Assembly: GCF_002119765.1 (NCBI RefSeq)
Contig: NZ_CP021112.1
Span: 5,450,501-5,514,500, forward strand
DNA length: 64,000 nucleotides
Source: Pseudorhodoplanes sinuspersici
GTDB taxonomy: Bacteria > Pseudomonadota > Alphaproteobacteria > Rhizobiales > Xanthobacteraceae
Direction: 5' to 3'
Shown here: positions 37,865 through 47,507 of the stretch, piece by piece
Numbering within the stretch: position 1 is the first letter of the stretch
Layout of the letters: each line of letters opens with the position of its first letter
Translations under genes and position numbers: made by a program
The notes under the pieces: model-generated
What the model was told of the DNA's origin: nothing
Seen by the model: the letters and a program-made list of their open reading frames with translations, nothing else
Database searches by the model: none

Positions 37865-39576
37865 CAAGCGACCTCCGAAACTCGGCTTCCAACGACCGGT
37901 GCGCGCCCAAACACCAATTCATTCTGATGCAACGCGACTGTCTGATGCAAAGCCCAATTATCGTCGAGGCCCGGGAAATCATTTCTTTGATGAGCACCGC
38001 GGCTCTCGGTGCGCAAGAGCGCCGCGCGCGTGATCGTTTCTGCCACGAGCAACATCGAGCGCAGGTCGAACCAATCGATACGTTCCAGGTTATAGGGACC
38101 TTTTGTTTCCGGCGCTATCGTACCGATGGCGCTCTTCATGTCAGCCAAACTCGCAAGCGCATGCTCCAGACCCTCGCGTGTACGAAAGGGACCGACAAAG
38201 TCGGCCATGACGGCCTGCAACTCTGCAATAACACCCGCCAAATTCAGATCGGGCCGTGGAGTTGATGCAGATGCTATCTCCAGTTGTTCAGTGGCCAAAG
38301 CGTTTTTCCAACTGTGATGCGCGATCGTGTTGGCCCTCATAGCGGCCGCTTCGCCGGCTATTCGCCCAAAAACCAGCGCCTCCGTGATCGCATTACCGGA
38401 GAGCCGATTTGCGCCATTGGCCCCGGCGACAAGCTCTCCAGCGGCATAGAGATTGGGCACCCGTGTTTCCATGGTCGTGTCGGTCTTCACGCCACCCATA
38501 TGGTAATGCGCAATCGGCGCCACCTCGACTGGCATTTTTGACAGGTCGATGCCGTTGGCAGCGAGGCGATCGATCACGGGCCCGAATGCTTCGCGAAGCT
38601 TGTCGCCCGGAATATGCTGGAAGCTGAGAAACGCGCCACCCGCCGGCGAGCCGCGCCCAGCCTCGACTTCTTTGAGAATCGCATGCGTTGCCTTGTCGCG
38701 CGTCACGACATATCGGCCGCCCTCCTCGTTCCCATAGTCGTTCATGAACTCACGCATTTCGGAATTCAGCAGGCGTCCGCCCAACTTGTAACGGAATGGA
38801 TCCCACATGATCGGATCCATGCCGACCAGACGTGGCGCGAGATGGCCGATGGGAAAAAACTGCACGAATTCCATGTCCATGAGCTCGGCACCGGCGCGTA
38901 AAGCCAAAGCATGGCCATCTCCGCCCATATTCGCGGAGGCACTGTTACGCCGATAGAGACGCGTCAATCCACCGGTCGCCAGAATCACCGTCTTGGCTGC
39001 AATGGAAACCGGTTGGCCGTCGGCGACCGAAAAGCCGATCGCACCCGCTACAGCCCCATCGACGAGCGCCAGATCCGTCAGATAAAGATCGCCAATCCGA
39101 GTCACGAGCTTCTGCCGAAGAACACGGCCGCGTAACGTCTTCGCAACCGCCGGTCCCGTTGCCAGAAAATCGACATAAACGCAGCGCGGCCGATCATGTC
39201 CCGGCGCCTGTGTCTGGCGTATGCCGCCGTCGGCCTTGCGGGCCCAGCCGACCCGCCACTCGTCAAGCTGCTGAATAGCCGCGGGCCCCTGTTCGCAAAC
39301 CAGTGCGGCGAGATTCGCATCGCACAGACCGCGTCCCGCAGTCAGCGTATCCGCAAGATGGTGCTCCCAATGATCGGGCGTTTCGGAGCCCAATGCTACC
39401 GCGACCGTCATCTGCGCCATAATGGTCGCGCCACTGCGGCCGATCAGGCTGCGGTCGGCCAGAATAACCTCGGCACCCATTTCAGCAGCCGACAGAGCTG
39501 CCGCCATTCCTGCGGCGCCGGCTCCAACGATCAAAACATCGGTTTCAAGATGCAAACGTTCACGCGACAATGCCAC
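37864..39576 (-). CDS. FAD-binding oxidoreductase, fumarate reductase/succinate dehydrogenase flavoprotein family
   Basis: A 570-residue flavoprotein. FAD-binding 'DVLIVGAGAAGMAAALSAAE' is at the N-terminus, with 'TVILATGGLTRLYRRNSAS' and 'GDGHALALRAGAELMDMEFV'. The active-site region is 'PIAHYHMGGVKTDTTMETRV' followed by 'LYAAGELVAG', 'GANRLSGNAITEALVFGRIA'. GTG at 39576 follows GAGGAG and is preferred to the TTG at 39591. It pairs with the small 2Fe-2S protein downstream. Related two-subunit enzymes include L-aspartate oxidase-like and adenylylsulfate-reductase-like flavoproteins. Position near the ureide genes suggests oxidation of a pathway intermediate, but the substrate is not deducible. 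Confidence 0.88.
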   Translation of the reverse strand: MALSRERLHLETDVLIVGAGAAGMAAALSAAEMGAEVILADRSLIGRSGATIMAQMTVAVALGSETPDHWEHHLADTLTAGRGLCDANLAALVCEQGPAAIQQLDEWRVGWARKADGGIRQTQAPGHDRPRCVYVDFLATGPAVAKTLRGRVLRQKLVTRIGDLYLTDLALVDGAVAGAIGFSVADGQPVSIAAKTVILATGGLTRLYRRNSASANMGGDGHALALRAGAELMDMEFVQFFPIGHLAPRLVGMDPIMWDPFRYKLGGRLLNSEMREFMNDYGNEEGGRYVVTRDKATHAILKEVEAGRGSPAGGAFLSFQHIPGDKLREAFGPVIDRLAANGIDLSKMPVEVAPIAHYHMGGVKTDTTMETRVPNLYAAGELVAGANGANRLSGNAITEALVFGRIAGEAAAMRANTIAHHSWKNALATEQLEIASASTPRPDLNLAGVIAELQAVMADFVGPFRTREGLEHALASLADMKSAIGTIAPETKGPYNLERIDWFDLRSMLLVAETITRAALLRTESRGAHQRNDFPGLDDNWALHQTVALHQNELVFGRAPVVGSRVSEVA

Positions 39577-39725
39577 GCGCCATCTCCTCAAATCTCCCTA
39601 CCACGCTCGTGGAGCGAAGCGTTTAGGTTACAACTTGAGCCAGATATCGCGCCTACCGATAGACAACGGATGTCCTGACTCGCTAGCTCCCTGGTTCGCC
39701 GTTGATATCGACGTTATTCGTAACA

Positions 39726-41150
39726 TTACGCAGCCTCGGAGATCGCCTCAAGCTCGCGTCCTTCCGGAATGTCGCGAATATCGGCAGCCAGTATCGCGGT
39801 GATCGTTGCGCCGATCGCGCTGACGACGGCCATCAAGGCGAGAACGCCGGCCACGCCGGCAAATTCCTTCACCTGCGGCAACATGAAAATGCCAAGTGTC
39901 GCTCCGACTTTCGCAGTGGCGGCGGCAAAGCCGCTCGCCGAAGCACGGATGCCGGTCGGAAACAATTCCGGCGCCAGCGTGAAGGTTGTCGCATTCGGCC
40001 CGGCATTCATCGCGAGATTGAACAAGATGAACCCGGCAAAGACGAGCGCTATATGCGCGCCCTCCCCGCCGCCGGCCAGCACGGCAAACAGCAGCAGCAG
40101 CATCCCCATTGCCATGCCGGAAAAACCCGCGATCTGCATATGGATGCGGCCAAAGCGAGGCACGGCCCAGAGGCCGATCAGAAATCCAATCAGCAGAAAC
40201 AGATCGATCGCCGCGCTACCCTCGGCGGCGGCAAAGTTCGCCGCCAGCGGTCCGCTTGTGTTCGACGGCAGGTGGATGGCGGCGAGAATGACCGGCGTGA
40301 ACAGACCGACGCCATACGTCGCGATATCCATCAGGAACCATGGCGCCGAGGCGAGCAAAGTTCTCTTGTGGTATGCGCGGGAAAACAGAACGGAATATCC
40401 GCTGGGCGACGATCGAACTGGCCCGGCATGATCAGACGGCGCGACTGGAAGAGCGCCGAGTGCCGCCTCAGGGGGTGCCGTTATGTGATCTTTTCCATGT
40501 TCCAGCAGCCAGCGCGGACTTTCCGGCAGCCACAGACGAAACAACAAAAATAGGATTGCGCCGGCACCCGTGGCGCCGACGATCCAGCGCCAGTCCGTCA
40601 CGCTGACACTCAGCCGCAGCGTCGCCAGCGCCACCATGGCGCCGACCAGCATGCCGACAGATTGCAGCGCGATGGTCGCCACCATCATGCGGCTGCGCTC
40701 GCGCTTGGGCATTGTTTCGGAAACATATGAGGCGCTGACCGGGAAATCGATGCCGATGCCGATACCGACGAGAAACTGACCGGCCAAAATCAGGAATGGC
40801 TCATTCGCAAGGGCACTCAATAGCGCCCCTATCGCGAGGATCGCCATATCGACAAGGAGCGCTGGCTTTCGCCCGAACCGATCGGCGGCAGGGCCTCCAA
40901 AGGCCGCACCGAAGGCGGCACCGAGCACCAACGCAGATCCGATCAATCCCACCATCAGCGCACTGAGGCTGAAGCGCTCTGTCAACAGCGGCATCGCAAC
41001 GCCGAGCGAGAAGATCGAGAATCCATCCAGCAGCGTGCCGCCGCTCGCCAGCAGCCACATGAAATATTGCCGCCACCCCATCGGGGCGGTGTCGAGCAAA
41101 TCAAGATGGATCTGCGCCGGTTGGGCCTGCGTGCCGACGGGCATCGCCAT
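39726..41150 (-). CDS. MFS transporter, sugar/metabolite:H+ symporter type
   Basis: A 474-residue integral membrane carrier with 12 predicted helices. The MFS signature between helices 2 and 3 is 'GGPAADRFGRKPALLVDMAI', and 'DFPVSASYVSETMPKRERSR' follows helix 4, as in the sugar-porter/aromatic-acid:H+ symporter groups. The second half repeats weakly ('GLWAVPRFGRIHMQIAGFSG'). It starts 3 bp after the PPK2 gene stop, so it is co-transcribed with PPK2 and the H+-ATPase. It also lies upstream of the flavoprotein gene in the same direction (149-bp gap) and could import that enzyme's substrate. The substrate is unknown. Confidence 0.9.
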   Translation of the reverse strand: MAMPVGTQAQPAQIHLDLLDTAPMGWRQYFMWLLASGGTLLDGFSIFSLGVAMPLLTERFSLSALMVGLIGSALVLGAAFGAAFGGPAADRFGRKPALLVDMAILAIGALLSALANEPFLILAGQFLVGIGIGIDFPVSASYVSETMPKRERSRMMVATIALQSVGMLVGAMVALATLRLSVSVTDWRWIVGATGAGAILFLLFRLWLPESPRWLLEHGKDHITAPPEAALGALPVAPSDHAGPVRSSPSGYSVLFSRAYHKRTLLASAPWFLMDIATYGVGLFTPVILAAIHLPSNTSGPLAANFAAAEGSAAIDLFLLIGFLIGLWAVPRFGRIHMQIAGFSGMAMGMLLLLFAVLAGGGEGAHIALVFAGFILFNLAMNAGPNATTFTLAPELFPTGIRASASGFAAATAKVGATLGIFMLPQVKEFAGVAGVLALMAVVSAIGATITAILAADIRDIPEGRELEAISEAA

Positions 41151-41153
41151 CGG

Positions 41154-42011
41154 CTAGCCTTTCTTGGCTTTCTTCGCCTTGCCCTTACTTGCGCTATGAT
41201 AAAGCCGCCTGATTTTGGCAAGATCGACCGTCGGCTTCGGCAGCTTCAACTTCATGTCCTCCATCGTGTCAGCAATGATCTGCGACACGGCGAGGTTGCG
41301 GAACCATTTGTGGTTCGCCGGGATCACATACCACGGCGCATATTTGGTCGAACAACGCGAGAGCGCATTCTCGAACGCAGCAATATAGCTGTCCCAGTAA
41401 TTGCGTTCTGTATAGTCGGTATTGCTGATCTTCCATTGCCGCTGCGGATCGTCGAGGCGCTCCTTGAAGCGCGCCAGTTGCTCATTCTTGGAAATATAAA
41501 GGAAGAATTTCAGAACGGTTGTGTTATTGTCCTCATGCAGCAACTTTTCCCAATCATTGATAAAATCGTAGCGCGCCTGCCAGACGTGTTTTGGCACCTG
41601 TTTGTGCACCCGCTCGACCAGCACATCTTCGTAATGGGAACGGTTGAAGACAGCGACCTCGCCCTTGGCAGGCGCATGCGGATGCACGCGCCAGAGAAAG
41701 TCATGCGCGTGTTCTTCGGGCGTCGGCTGCTTGAAACCCTGAACCTTGACGCCTTGCGGATCCATCGCACTGATGACATGCCAGCAGGTGCCGTCCTTTC
41801 CTGCCCCATCGATTCCTTGCAACACGATCAGCAGCGCGCGGCTTCGGTCGCCGTAGAACAATCGCTGCATCGAGGTCAGCTTGTCTTTATAATGCTCCAG
41901 CCGCTCGGTTGCCTCGTCCGGTGACGAGATCGAGCCATGGAAATCAGGGTCGAAATCCGACAGCCTGATTTTCTTGCCGGGGCGAACAAGCAATTTCTTC
42001 CTGAAATCCAC
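41154..42011 (-). CDS. Polyphosphate kinase 2 (PPK2) family protein
   Basis: A 285-residue nucleotide/polyphosphate phosphotransferase. Walker A is 'LIVLQGIDGAGKDGT', the lid-like Walker B segment is 'GEVAVFNRSHYEDVLVERVH', and 'WKISNTDYTERNYWDSYIAA' and 'WYVIPANHKWFRNLAVSQII' are PPK2 landmarks. PPK2 enzymes phosphorylate ADP/GDP (or AMP) using inorganic polyphosphate. The GTG at 42011 (GGAGG 5 bases upstream) is preferred over the GTG at 42023. It lies 20 bp after the H+-ATPase stop and 3 bp before the MFS carrier, a tight three-gene operon. Which nucleotide is used cannot be decided by eye. Confidence 0.92.
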   Translation of the reverse strand: MDFRKKLLVRPGKKIRLSDFDPDFHGSISSPDEATERLEHYKDKLTSMQRLFYGDRSRALLIVLQGIDGAGKDGTCWHVISAMDPQGVKVQGFKQPTPEEHAHDFLWRVHPHAPAKGEVAVFNRSHYEDVLVERVHKQVPKHVWQARYDFINDWEKLLHEDNNTTVLKFFLYISKNEQLARFKERLDDPQRQWKISNTDYTERNYWDSYIAAFENALSRCSTKYAPWYVIPANHKWFRNLAVSQIIADTMEDMKLKLPKPTVDLAKIRRLYHSASKGKAKKAKKG

Positions 42012-42031
42012 TGCAACCTCCACTCACACCG

Positions 42032-44587
42032 TCAGTTGGCAATCGGCTTTGCAAGCCCTTGAAGATGACCGCCCTGCTCCGCCTCGCGCCGGACATAGAG
42101 AAGCTTGACCAGATCGATAACGACCATCCAGACGAGACAATAGATCCACACGCCCAGCACCGCCGCCCAAGGCAGTTTCGGCATCAGAATGCCGAAACCG
42201 CAGATCAGGATCGCAACGACCTGTGTTGCGACGATCGCAAGCAAGAGCGATGAACTCGGATAGGGTGGGAAAAATACCGAATGGCGGCTGCGCACGACGA
42301 ACAAGAGCAGATGCCCGCCTACGGCAAGCTGCAGGAACATCATCGTTTTCAGGCTATTGTGATCCAGCGGAATGACAGACATCAGAGATTGATTGCTCAA
42401 CCATTCCAGCCCGATCAGCAGAAGACCAAGACTTTCAGCGAATGACAGAAGACCCATCAGGCAGGAAAAAACCAGCACGCTGTGCATATTCCAGCGTTGT
42501 GGCCGCGGCGCCGGCGCCACGTTGTCATAGGCGATGGTCATGATCGGGATATCGTCCAGCAACGCCAGCACGACGATCATCACCGCTGTCAGCGGCTGAA
42601 ATTCGAAGAACACGATCGACGCCACCACCAGCAACATGATGTCGAGCGTCATCGCAATGCGATAATGAACATAACTCTGGATGCGCTGGAAGATCTGCCG
42701 CGCGCCAACGATTGCGTTGACGATCGTGGATAGCCCCGGCGCGGTCAGAATCAGGGCGGCGGCGCTGCGAGCGGCATCGGTTGCGCCGCTGACGGCAATG
42801 CCGCAATCGGCCTGCCGCAATGCCGGCGCATCGTTGACGCCATCGCCGGTCATCGCAACGATATGGCCGCGCTGCTGCAGGCTTTTGACGATCTCGTATT
42901 TGTGTTGCGGGAACACGCGGCCGAAACCATCGGCCCGTTCTACCGCGGCCGCGACATCCGGTGAAATCGACGTTACACCATCTTTGAACACATCGCTGGC
43001 GACCACGAGATGATCGCCCATGCCGAGTTGCTTGGCGATCTGATCGCCGATGGCGACGTCGTCGCCAGTGACCATCTTGACGTTAAGGCCAAGCTTTTCC
43101 GTCTCGGCAATGGTCGCCTTGGCATCCGCGCGCGGTGGATCCTGTAGCGAGATAAGACCGACAAGCTGCCATGTCTTGCCATCATCAGAACGTGCGACAC
43201 CGAGCGCACGATAACCTTTGGAGGCGAGTTCGCTCACCGTGCCGTTGTAACGGGTCAATGTCGCCACATCGGCATTGGCGAGCGCGGCGATGACCTGCGG
43301 CGCCCCCTTGGCATATTCGTGTGTCTTGCCTTGCGCATCGATCACGGTTGCCATAGTGCGTTTATTGACCGGGTCGAACGGCACGAATTTTGTCTGCTTT
43401 GCCCCTTCGATCGCCGAACGATCCTTGAGCGCACGCAGCACCGCGAGGTCGATCGGGTCCTGACTGCTCGTCTGCGTCGCCAATGCTGCTGCCGTCAGCA
43501 CATCGTCCTGCTTGAACGATCCGAAAGGAAGCGTGGCATCGAGGCTGAGCTGGTTCATCGTCAACGTGCCGGTCTTGTCGCTGCAGAGGATATCGACGCC
43601 GGCCAGTTCCTCGATGGCGGAGAGACGCGACAGGATCGCTTTCTGTTTCGACAGCGCATAGGCGCCGATCGCCATCGTCACCGACATCACCGCCGGCAAT
43701 GCCACCGGGATGGAGGCGACCAGGAGGATCAACACGAACTGGGCGATCGAGCCGACGGTGCTCCAATTCCATTCATCAGCGACCACGATATATCGGTAGA
43801 CTTCAATACCGACGAGGATGATCGCCAGCGCAAAGGCGACGAGGATGAGGAAATCGCCGATCTGCAGCACCGCCTTCTGCGAGTGCGACACCGAACCCGC
43901 CGAAGCCACCAGCTTCGCCGTCCGGCCGAAGAAGGTCGCATTGCCGGTCTTGGTCACCACGCCGGTCATGTCGCCCTGCTTGGCGATACCGCCGGAATAG
44001 GCCGCGTCGCCAATCTTCTTCGAGACTGGCAAGGATTCGCCGGTGAGCGCGGACTGATCAACCGTGAGATATTCGCCATCGATCAGCAGCAGGTCCGCCG
44101 GCACGATCTGACCCGCCGAGACGTTCACCACATCGCCCGGTACGAGGGTCGCCGCGTCGATGGACGTCCATGTACCGTCACGAAGGACACGGGCCTTCGG
44201 CGCCAGTCCTTTCTTCAAGGCGTCGAGCGCATTCGATGCTTTATAATCCTGCCAGAATCCCACGGCCGCGTTGTAGAGCAGCAATCCTCCAACGACGAAG
44301 AAGTCGGGCCAATCGCGACGCACCAGCGAAATCAGGGCCGCGGCCTCGATCATCCATGGCAACGGGCCCCAGAAATAAGCCGCCAGCTTGCGCCAGCGGC
44401 TTTCCGTCTTTGCCTCGATCGCGTTGCGACCGTATTTCGCGAGCCGCGCTGTTGCCTCCGTCCCTGTCAGCCCTTTCGGCGTTGTTTGAAGTGCCGCAAG
44501 CGCAGCATCGATCTGCTCCGCATTGAGCGTCGTTTGAGCCGAAGAGATTTGAGCCGAAGACGTCGCCGACCGGTCCAATACTGTCAT
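42032..44587 (-). CDS. Plasma-membrane-type proton-exporting P-type ATPase (P3A)
   Basis: An 851-residue P-type ATPase. Actuator motif 'ALTGES' (180-185), phosphorylation site 'CSDKTGTLTMNQL' with Asp337, nucleotide domain 'KGAPQVIAAL', and hinge 'MTGDGVNDAPALRQADCGIA'. Overall size, short termini and helix order fit the P3A proton pumps of plants, fungi and some bacteria or archaea. It would extrude H+ at the expense of ATP. GGGGAG precedes the ATG at 44587. Head of an operon with PPK2 and an MFS transporter. P2-type cation pumps are a less likely alternative, since the usual Ca2+-pump motifs are absent. Confidence 0.9.
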   Translation of the reverse strand: MTVLDRSATSSAQISSAQTTLNAEQIDAALAALQTTPKGLTGTEATARLAKYGRNAIEAKTESRWRKLAAYFWGPLPWMIEAAALISLVRRDWPDFFVVGGLLLYNAAVGFWQDYKASNALDALKKGLAPKARVLRDGTWTSIDAATLVPGDVVNVSAGQIVPADLLLIDGEYLTVDQSALTGESLPVSKKIGDAAYSGGIAKQGDMTGVVTKTGNATFFGRTAKLVASAGSVSHSQKAVLQIGDFLILVAFALAIILVGIEVYRYIVVADEWNWSTVGSIAQFVLILLVASIPVALPAVMSVTMAIGAYALSKQKAILSRLSAIEELAGVDILCSDKTGTLTMNQLSLDATLPFGSFKQDDVLTAAALATQTSSQDPIDLAVLRALKDRSAIEGAKQTKFVPFDPVNKRTMATVIDAQGKTHEYAKGAPQVIAALANADVATLTRYNGTVSELASKGYRALGVARSDDGKTWQLVGLISLQDPPRADAKATIAETEKLGLNVKMVTGDDVAIGDQIAKQLGMGDHLVVASDVFKDGVTSISPDVAAAVERADGFGRVFPQHKYEIVKSLQQRGHIVAMTGDGVNDAPALRQADCGIAVSGATDAARSAAALILTAPGLSTIVNAIVGARQIFQRIQSYVHYRIAMTLDIMLLVVASIVFFEFQPLTAVMIVVLALLDDIPIMTIAYDNVAPAPRPQRWNMHSVLVFSCLMGLLSFAESLGLLLIGLEWLSNQSLMSVIPLDHNSLKTMMFLQLAVGGHLLLFVVRSRHSVFFPPYPSSSLLLAIVATQVVAILICGFGILMPKLPWAAVLGVWIYCLVWMVVIDLVKLLYVRREAEQGGHLQGLAKPIAN

Positions 44588-44787
44588 GCTCCGGACTCCC
44601 CACGCTGCCTCGTCCCGCCGTTGCGCATCACCGGCACGAAAACCCGCAACAATCGTATCATATCTAGGGGTGCAATGTGCTCGTCAGCCGGTTCGAGAGC
44701 GAAAATGTGCGAGCATAGTTGAAGCGAAATAACCGCGATGGCGCGAAATGCTCGTAGCCAGCTGTCAATATAATCTAAATTGCATCA

Positions 44788-46575
44788 TTACTGACTTTCC
44801 GCACGATCCTCGGCAGGCCCTGCGCGCCGCGCAAGGTTGAGCGCAGTATTGATCAGACCAACGTGGCTGAACGCCTGCGGAAAGTTTCCAAGCATCCGGC
44901 GCGCCCTCGGGTCATACTCTTCCGACAACAAGCCGACATCGTTTTGCAATTCAAGCAAACGATCGAAAAGCTGCTGGGCTTCGGCATAGCGGCCGAGCAA
45001 CACATAGACATCCGCGAGCCAGAAGCTGCACGCCAGAAAAACGCCCTCGCCCGGAGGCAGCCCGTCATTAACCAGCTCAGTGCGGTACCTTAGAACAAAC
45101 CCGTCATGAAGCAACCATTGCTCGATCGCTTTGATCGTGCCTATCACACGCACATCGTCGACGGGAAGAAATCCAACCAACGGGATCTGGAGCAGGCTAG
45201 CGTCCAATGCTCTTGATCCATAGGCCTGTACGAAACTGCCCAAGTCCGCATCGAACGCGTTGCGGCAAACATCCGCATGGATCTCATCGGCGACCTGTCG
45301 CCACCGGTCAGCCAACTTGCTGTCCTCCGGTGTAAGTCCGGCCCACTTTGCGGCACGATCGAAAGCGACCCACGCCATCACCTTCGAGTGGGTAAAGTGC
45401 TGGCGTTCGCCGCGCACTTCCCAAATTCCCTCATCGGGCTTGCGCCAGGCCTTTTCCAGAAAAGGCATGACAACGTCTCGTAATGCCAGAGCCCGAGGGT
45501 GGGACGGTAAACCACCTTTTCGCGCCTGAACAAGCGCATCAGCGACCTCGCCATAGACATCGAGCTGAAACTGCTCAGCCGCAGCGTTGCCGACGCGGAC
45601 CGGACGGGAGCTTTCGTATCCACCGAGCCACGGCACCTCCCATTCCCAGAGATGGCGTTCGCCGGTCACCCCGTACATGATCTGCATTTGATCGGGAGCA
45701 CCGGCAATGGCTCGCACCAGCCAGTCGCGCCATGTCCGAGCTTCCTCGAAATATCCCAGATTCATGAAAGCCTGGAGCGTGATCGTCGCATCACGCAACC
45801 AGCAGAAGCGATAATCCCAATTACGAATGCCACCGAGAAATTCTGGAAGCGATGTGGTTACGGAGGCGACGATACCGCCGGTCGGTAAATAGGTCATCGC
45901 CTTCAACGTGATCAGCGAACGCTTGACCGTTTCGGTCCACGGGCCAACGGAAGGACACTGCGCCGTAAACTCGCGCCAGTATGTTTCCGTGCTCGCAAGC
46001 AATTCGTCCGCATCCAGCGGCTTGTGAGACGCACCATATGTTAAAATGAACGGGACGCGATCACCTTCTCTCACAGAAAAAGAACCGCGCGTATGAAGAT
46101 CCCGTCCTATGAGCCGTACTGGCGAGTTCAGCAACAATTGATGTGGACCAGCGATCGCGCGGATGGTTCCGTCATCGTCTCTTGTGACCCAAGGCACGGT
46201 CCGCCCATAATCAAACCGGACAACGAAATCGGTTTCGAAATCGACCTGCCCGCTCGTTCCGATGACGACCCGGACAATGTCGCTGGCTCCATCCCTCGGC
46301 GGCATGAAGTCAACCAACATGGCCGAACCGGAATCCGTTTCGAAAATAGTCTCCAAAATCAATGTATCGGGCCGATAGCGGCGGGAAATGCGTACGGTCT
46401 TTTCCGTCGGTCGAATGGACCAGCGACCATTCTCCGACGTCCCTAACAGGGCCGCAAAGCAGGCGGGCGAATCGAACCTCGGAAAGCAGAGCCAGTCGAT
46501 GGAGCCATCGCGCGAAACGAGAGCGGCTGTTTCGCAATCTCCAATCATCGCATAATCTTCAATGAGCGCGCTCAA
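44788..46575 (-). CDS. Glycoside hydrolase family 15 protein
   Basis: A 595-residue cytoplasmic enzyme of the bacterial GH15 (glucoamylase/trehalase-like) type. The N-terminal beta-sandwich begins 'IEDYAMIGDCETAALVSRDG' and 'SIDWLCFPRFDSPACFAALL'. The (alpha/alpha)6 barrel contains 'GIRNWDYRFCWLRDATITLQ' with the first catalytic-site region and 'LPPGEGVFLACSFWLADVYV' with the second Glu. Such proteins hydrolyse alpha-glucosidic bonds in maltooligosaccharides or trehalose. The start is TTG at 46575 with GGAGG about 9 bases before it. It may share a function in glucan turnover with the debranching-type enzyme at 19734. Neighbours on both sides belong to other systems. Confidence 0.88.
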   Translation of the reverse strand: MSALIEDYAMIGDCETAALVSRDGSIDWLCFPRFDSPACFAALLGTSENGRWSIRPTEKTVRISRRYRPDTLILETIFETDSGSAMLVDFMPPRDGASDIVRVVIGTSGQVDFETDFVVRFDYGRTVPWVTRDDDGTIRAIAGPHQLLLNSPVRLIGRDLHTRGSFSVREGDRVPFILTYGASHKPLDADELLASTETYWREFTAQCPSVGPWTETVKRSLITLKAMTYLPTGGIVASVTTSLPEFLGGIRNWDYRFCWLRDATITLQAFMNLGYFEEARTWRDWLVRAIAGAPDQMQIMYGVTGERHLWEWEVPWLGGYESSRPVRVGNAAAEQFQLDVYGEVADALVQARKGGLPSHPRALALRDVVMPFLEKAWRKPDEGIWEVRGERQHFTHSKVMAWVAFDRAAKWAGLTPEDSKLADRWRQVADEIHADVCRNAFDADLGSFVQAYGSRALDASLLQIPLVGFLPVDDVRVIGTIKAIEQWLLHDGFVLRYRTELVNDGLPPGEGVFLACSFWLADVYVLLGRYAEAQQLFDRLLELQNDVGLLSEEYDPRARRMLGNFPQAFSHVGLINTALNLARRAGPAEDRAESQ

Positions 46576-46658
46576 ATGGAAGATCCTCCGCTGCCCGGCA
46601 AGTGGCCTAAACGCCCAGAATGCCTAAGAGTTCGATCCACCCGACCATTCAACGTGGA

Positions 46659-47432
46659 TTACACACGCCTGGATACCCGGAACGAATTGACGGAAAGCAG
46701 TCGGCTCCGCAGGATATCGGGCAAACTGCCCAGCACCCGCAAGAACAGGGCAAAGAACCAGGGAAATGCGATGATCGCCTGATTGCGGGAAATTCCACGT
46801 TCGATCTTTTTCGCGGCATCCGTCGCCGAAATGAGGAAAGGCGTTGCTCCCCTGATCTGATCGGTCATCGGACCTTCGACATAGCCCGGACAAACGACAC
46901 TGACCCGCACACCCTGCTGCCGCAATCCGGTGCGCAACGCCAGGCCATAGCTCAGGACCGCCGATTTGCTGGCGCTGTAACTTGGCATCGGCGGCAGCGG
47001 CAGAAAGCCGGCGACCGAACTCACAATGACAATGTGACCGGACCGTCGCTCCAGCATAGCCGGCAGGAGCGGATGAACCGTATTGAGCACGCCCAGCAGA
47101 TTTGTTTCCATCAGGCGATAGCTGGTTTCCCCATCCTCCAGGCTTTGATCGGGTTCGAGGCCGGCCGACACCCCGGCGCCAGCAATCAAAATGTCGATCG
47201 GCCGATCGCGGTCGAAATCCTGCAGCCATGCCGCCATCTCCGCGCGCGCCGTGACCTCGATGGAGGCGACGCGGACGTCGGCGCCTTGCCCACGACATTG
47301 ATCTGCCACCGCATTCAGCCGTTCGACATCACGCGCAAGCAGCCCAAGGCGAAAGCCCTTGGCCGCATAGCGGAGTGCCAGCGATCGTCCAATACCGCTC
47401 GAAGCACCCGTTATGACAATCGTCTGCGTCAT
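46659..47432 (-). CDS. SDR family oxidoreductase with hydrophobic C-terminal tail (1)
   Basis: A 257-residue short-chain dehydrogenase. NAD(P) loop 'VITGASSGIGRSLALRYAAK', 'NxAG-type' segment 'ILIAGAGVSAG', catalytic Ser in 'HIVIVSSVAGFLPLPP' and 'SYSASKSAVLSYGLALR' with Tyr and Lys. The C-terminus 'IIAFPWFFALFLRVLGSLPD' is hydrophobic and probably membrane-associated, as in 3-ketosphinganine reductases and related lipid SDRs. It is a close paralogue of the next gene, implying local duplication. The ATG at 47432 (MTQTIVITG) is chosen from the nucleotide-binding motif. In this context it may reduce the keto group left by the alpha-oxoamine synthase. Confidence 0.88.
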   Translation of the reverse strand: MTQTIVITGASSGIGRSLALRYAAKGFRLGLLARDVERLNAVADQCRGQGADVRVASIEVTARAEMAAWLQDFDRDRPIDILIAGAGVSAGLEPDQSLEDGETSYRLMETNLLGVLNTVHPLLPAMLERRSGHIVIVSSVAGFLPLPPMPSYSASKSAVLSYGLALRTGLRQQGVRVSVVCPGYVEGPMTDQIRGATPFLISATDAAKKIERGISRNQAIIAFPWFFALFLRVLGSLPDILRSRLLSVNSFRVSRRV

Positions 47433-47507
47433 GCTGACATTCAAATACGGAACATAACCCACGCATCAGTCGGGAATGACCAGATCGCAAATATGAACAA
47501 CAACGAA

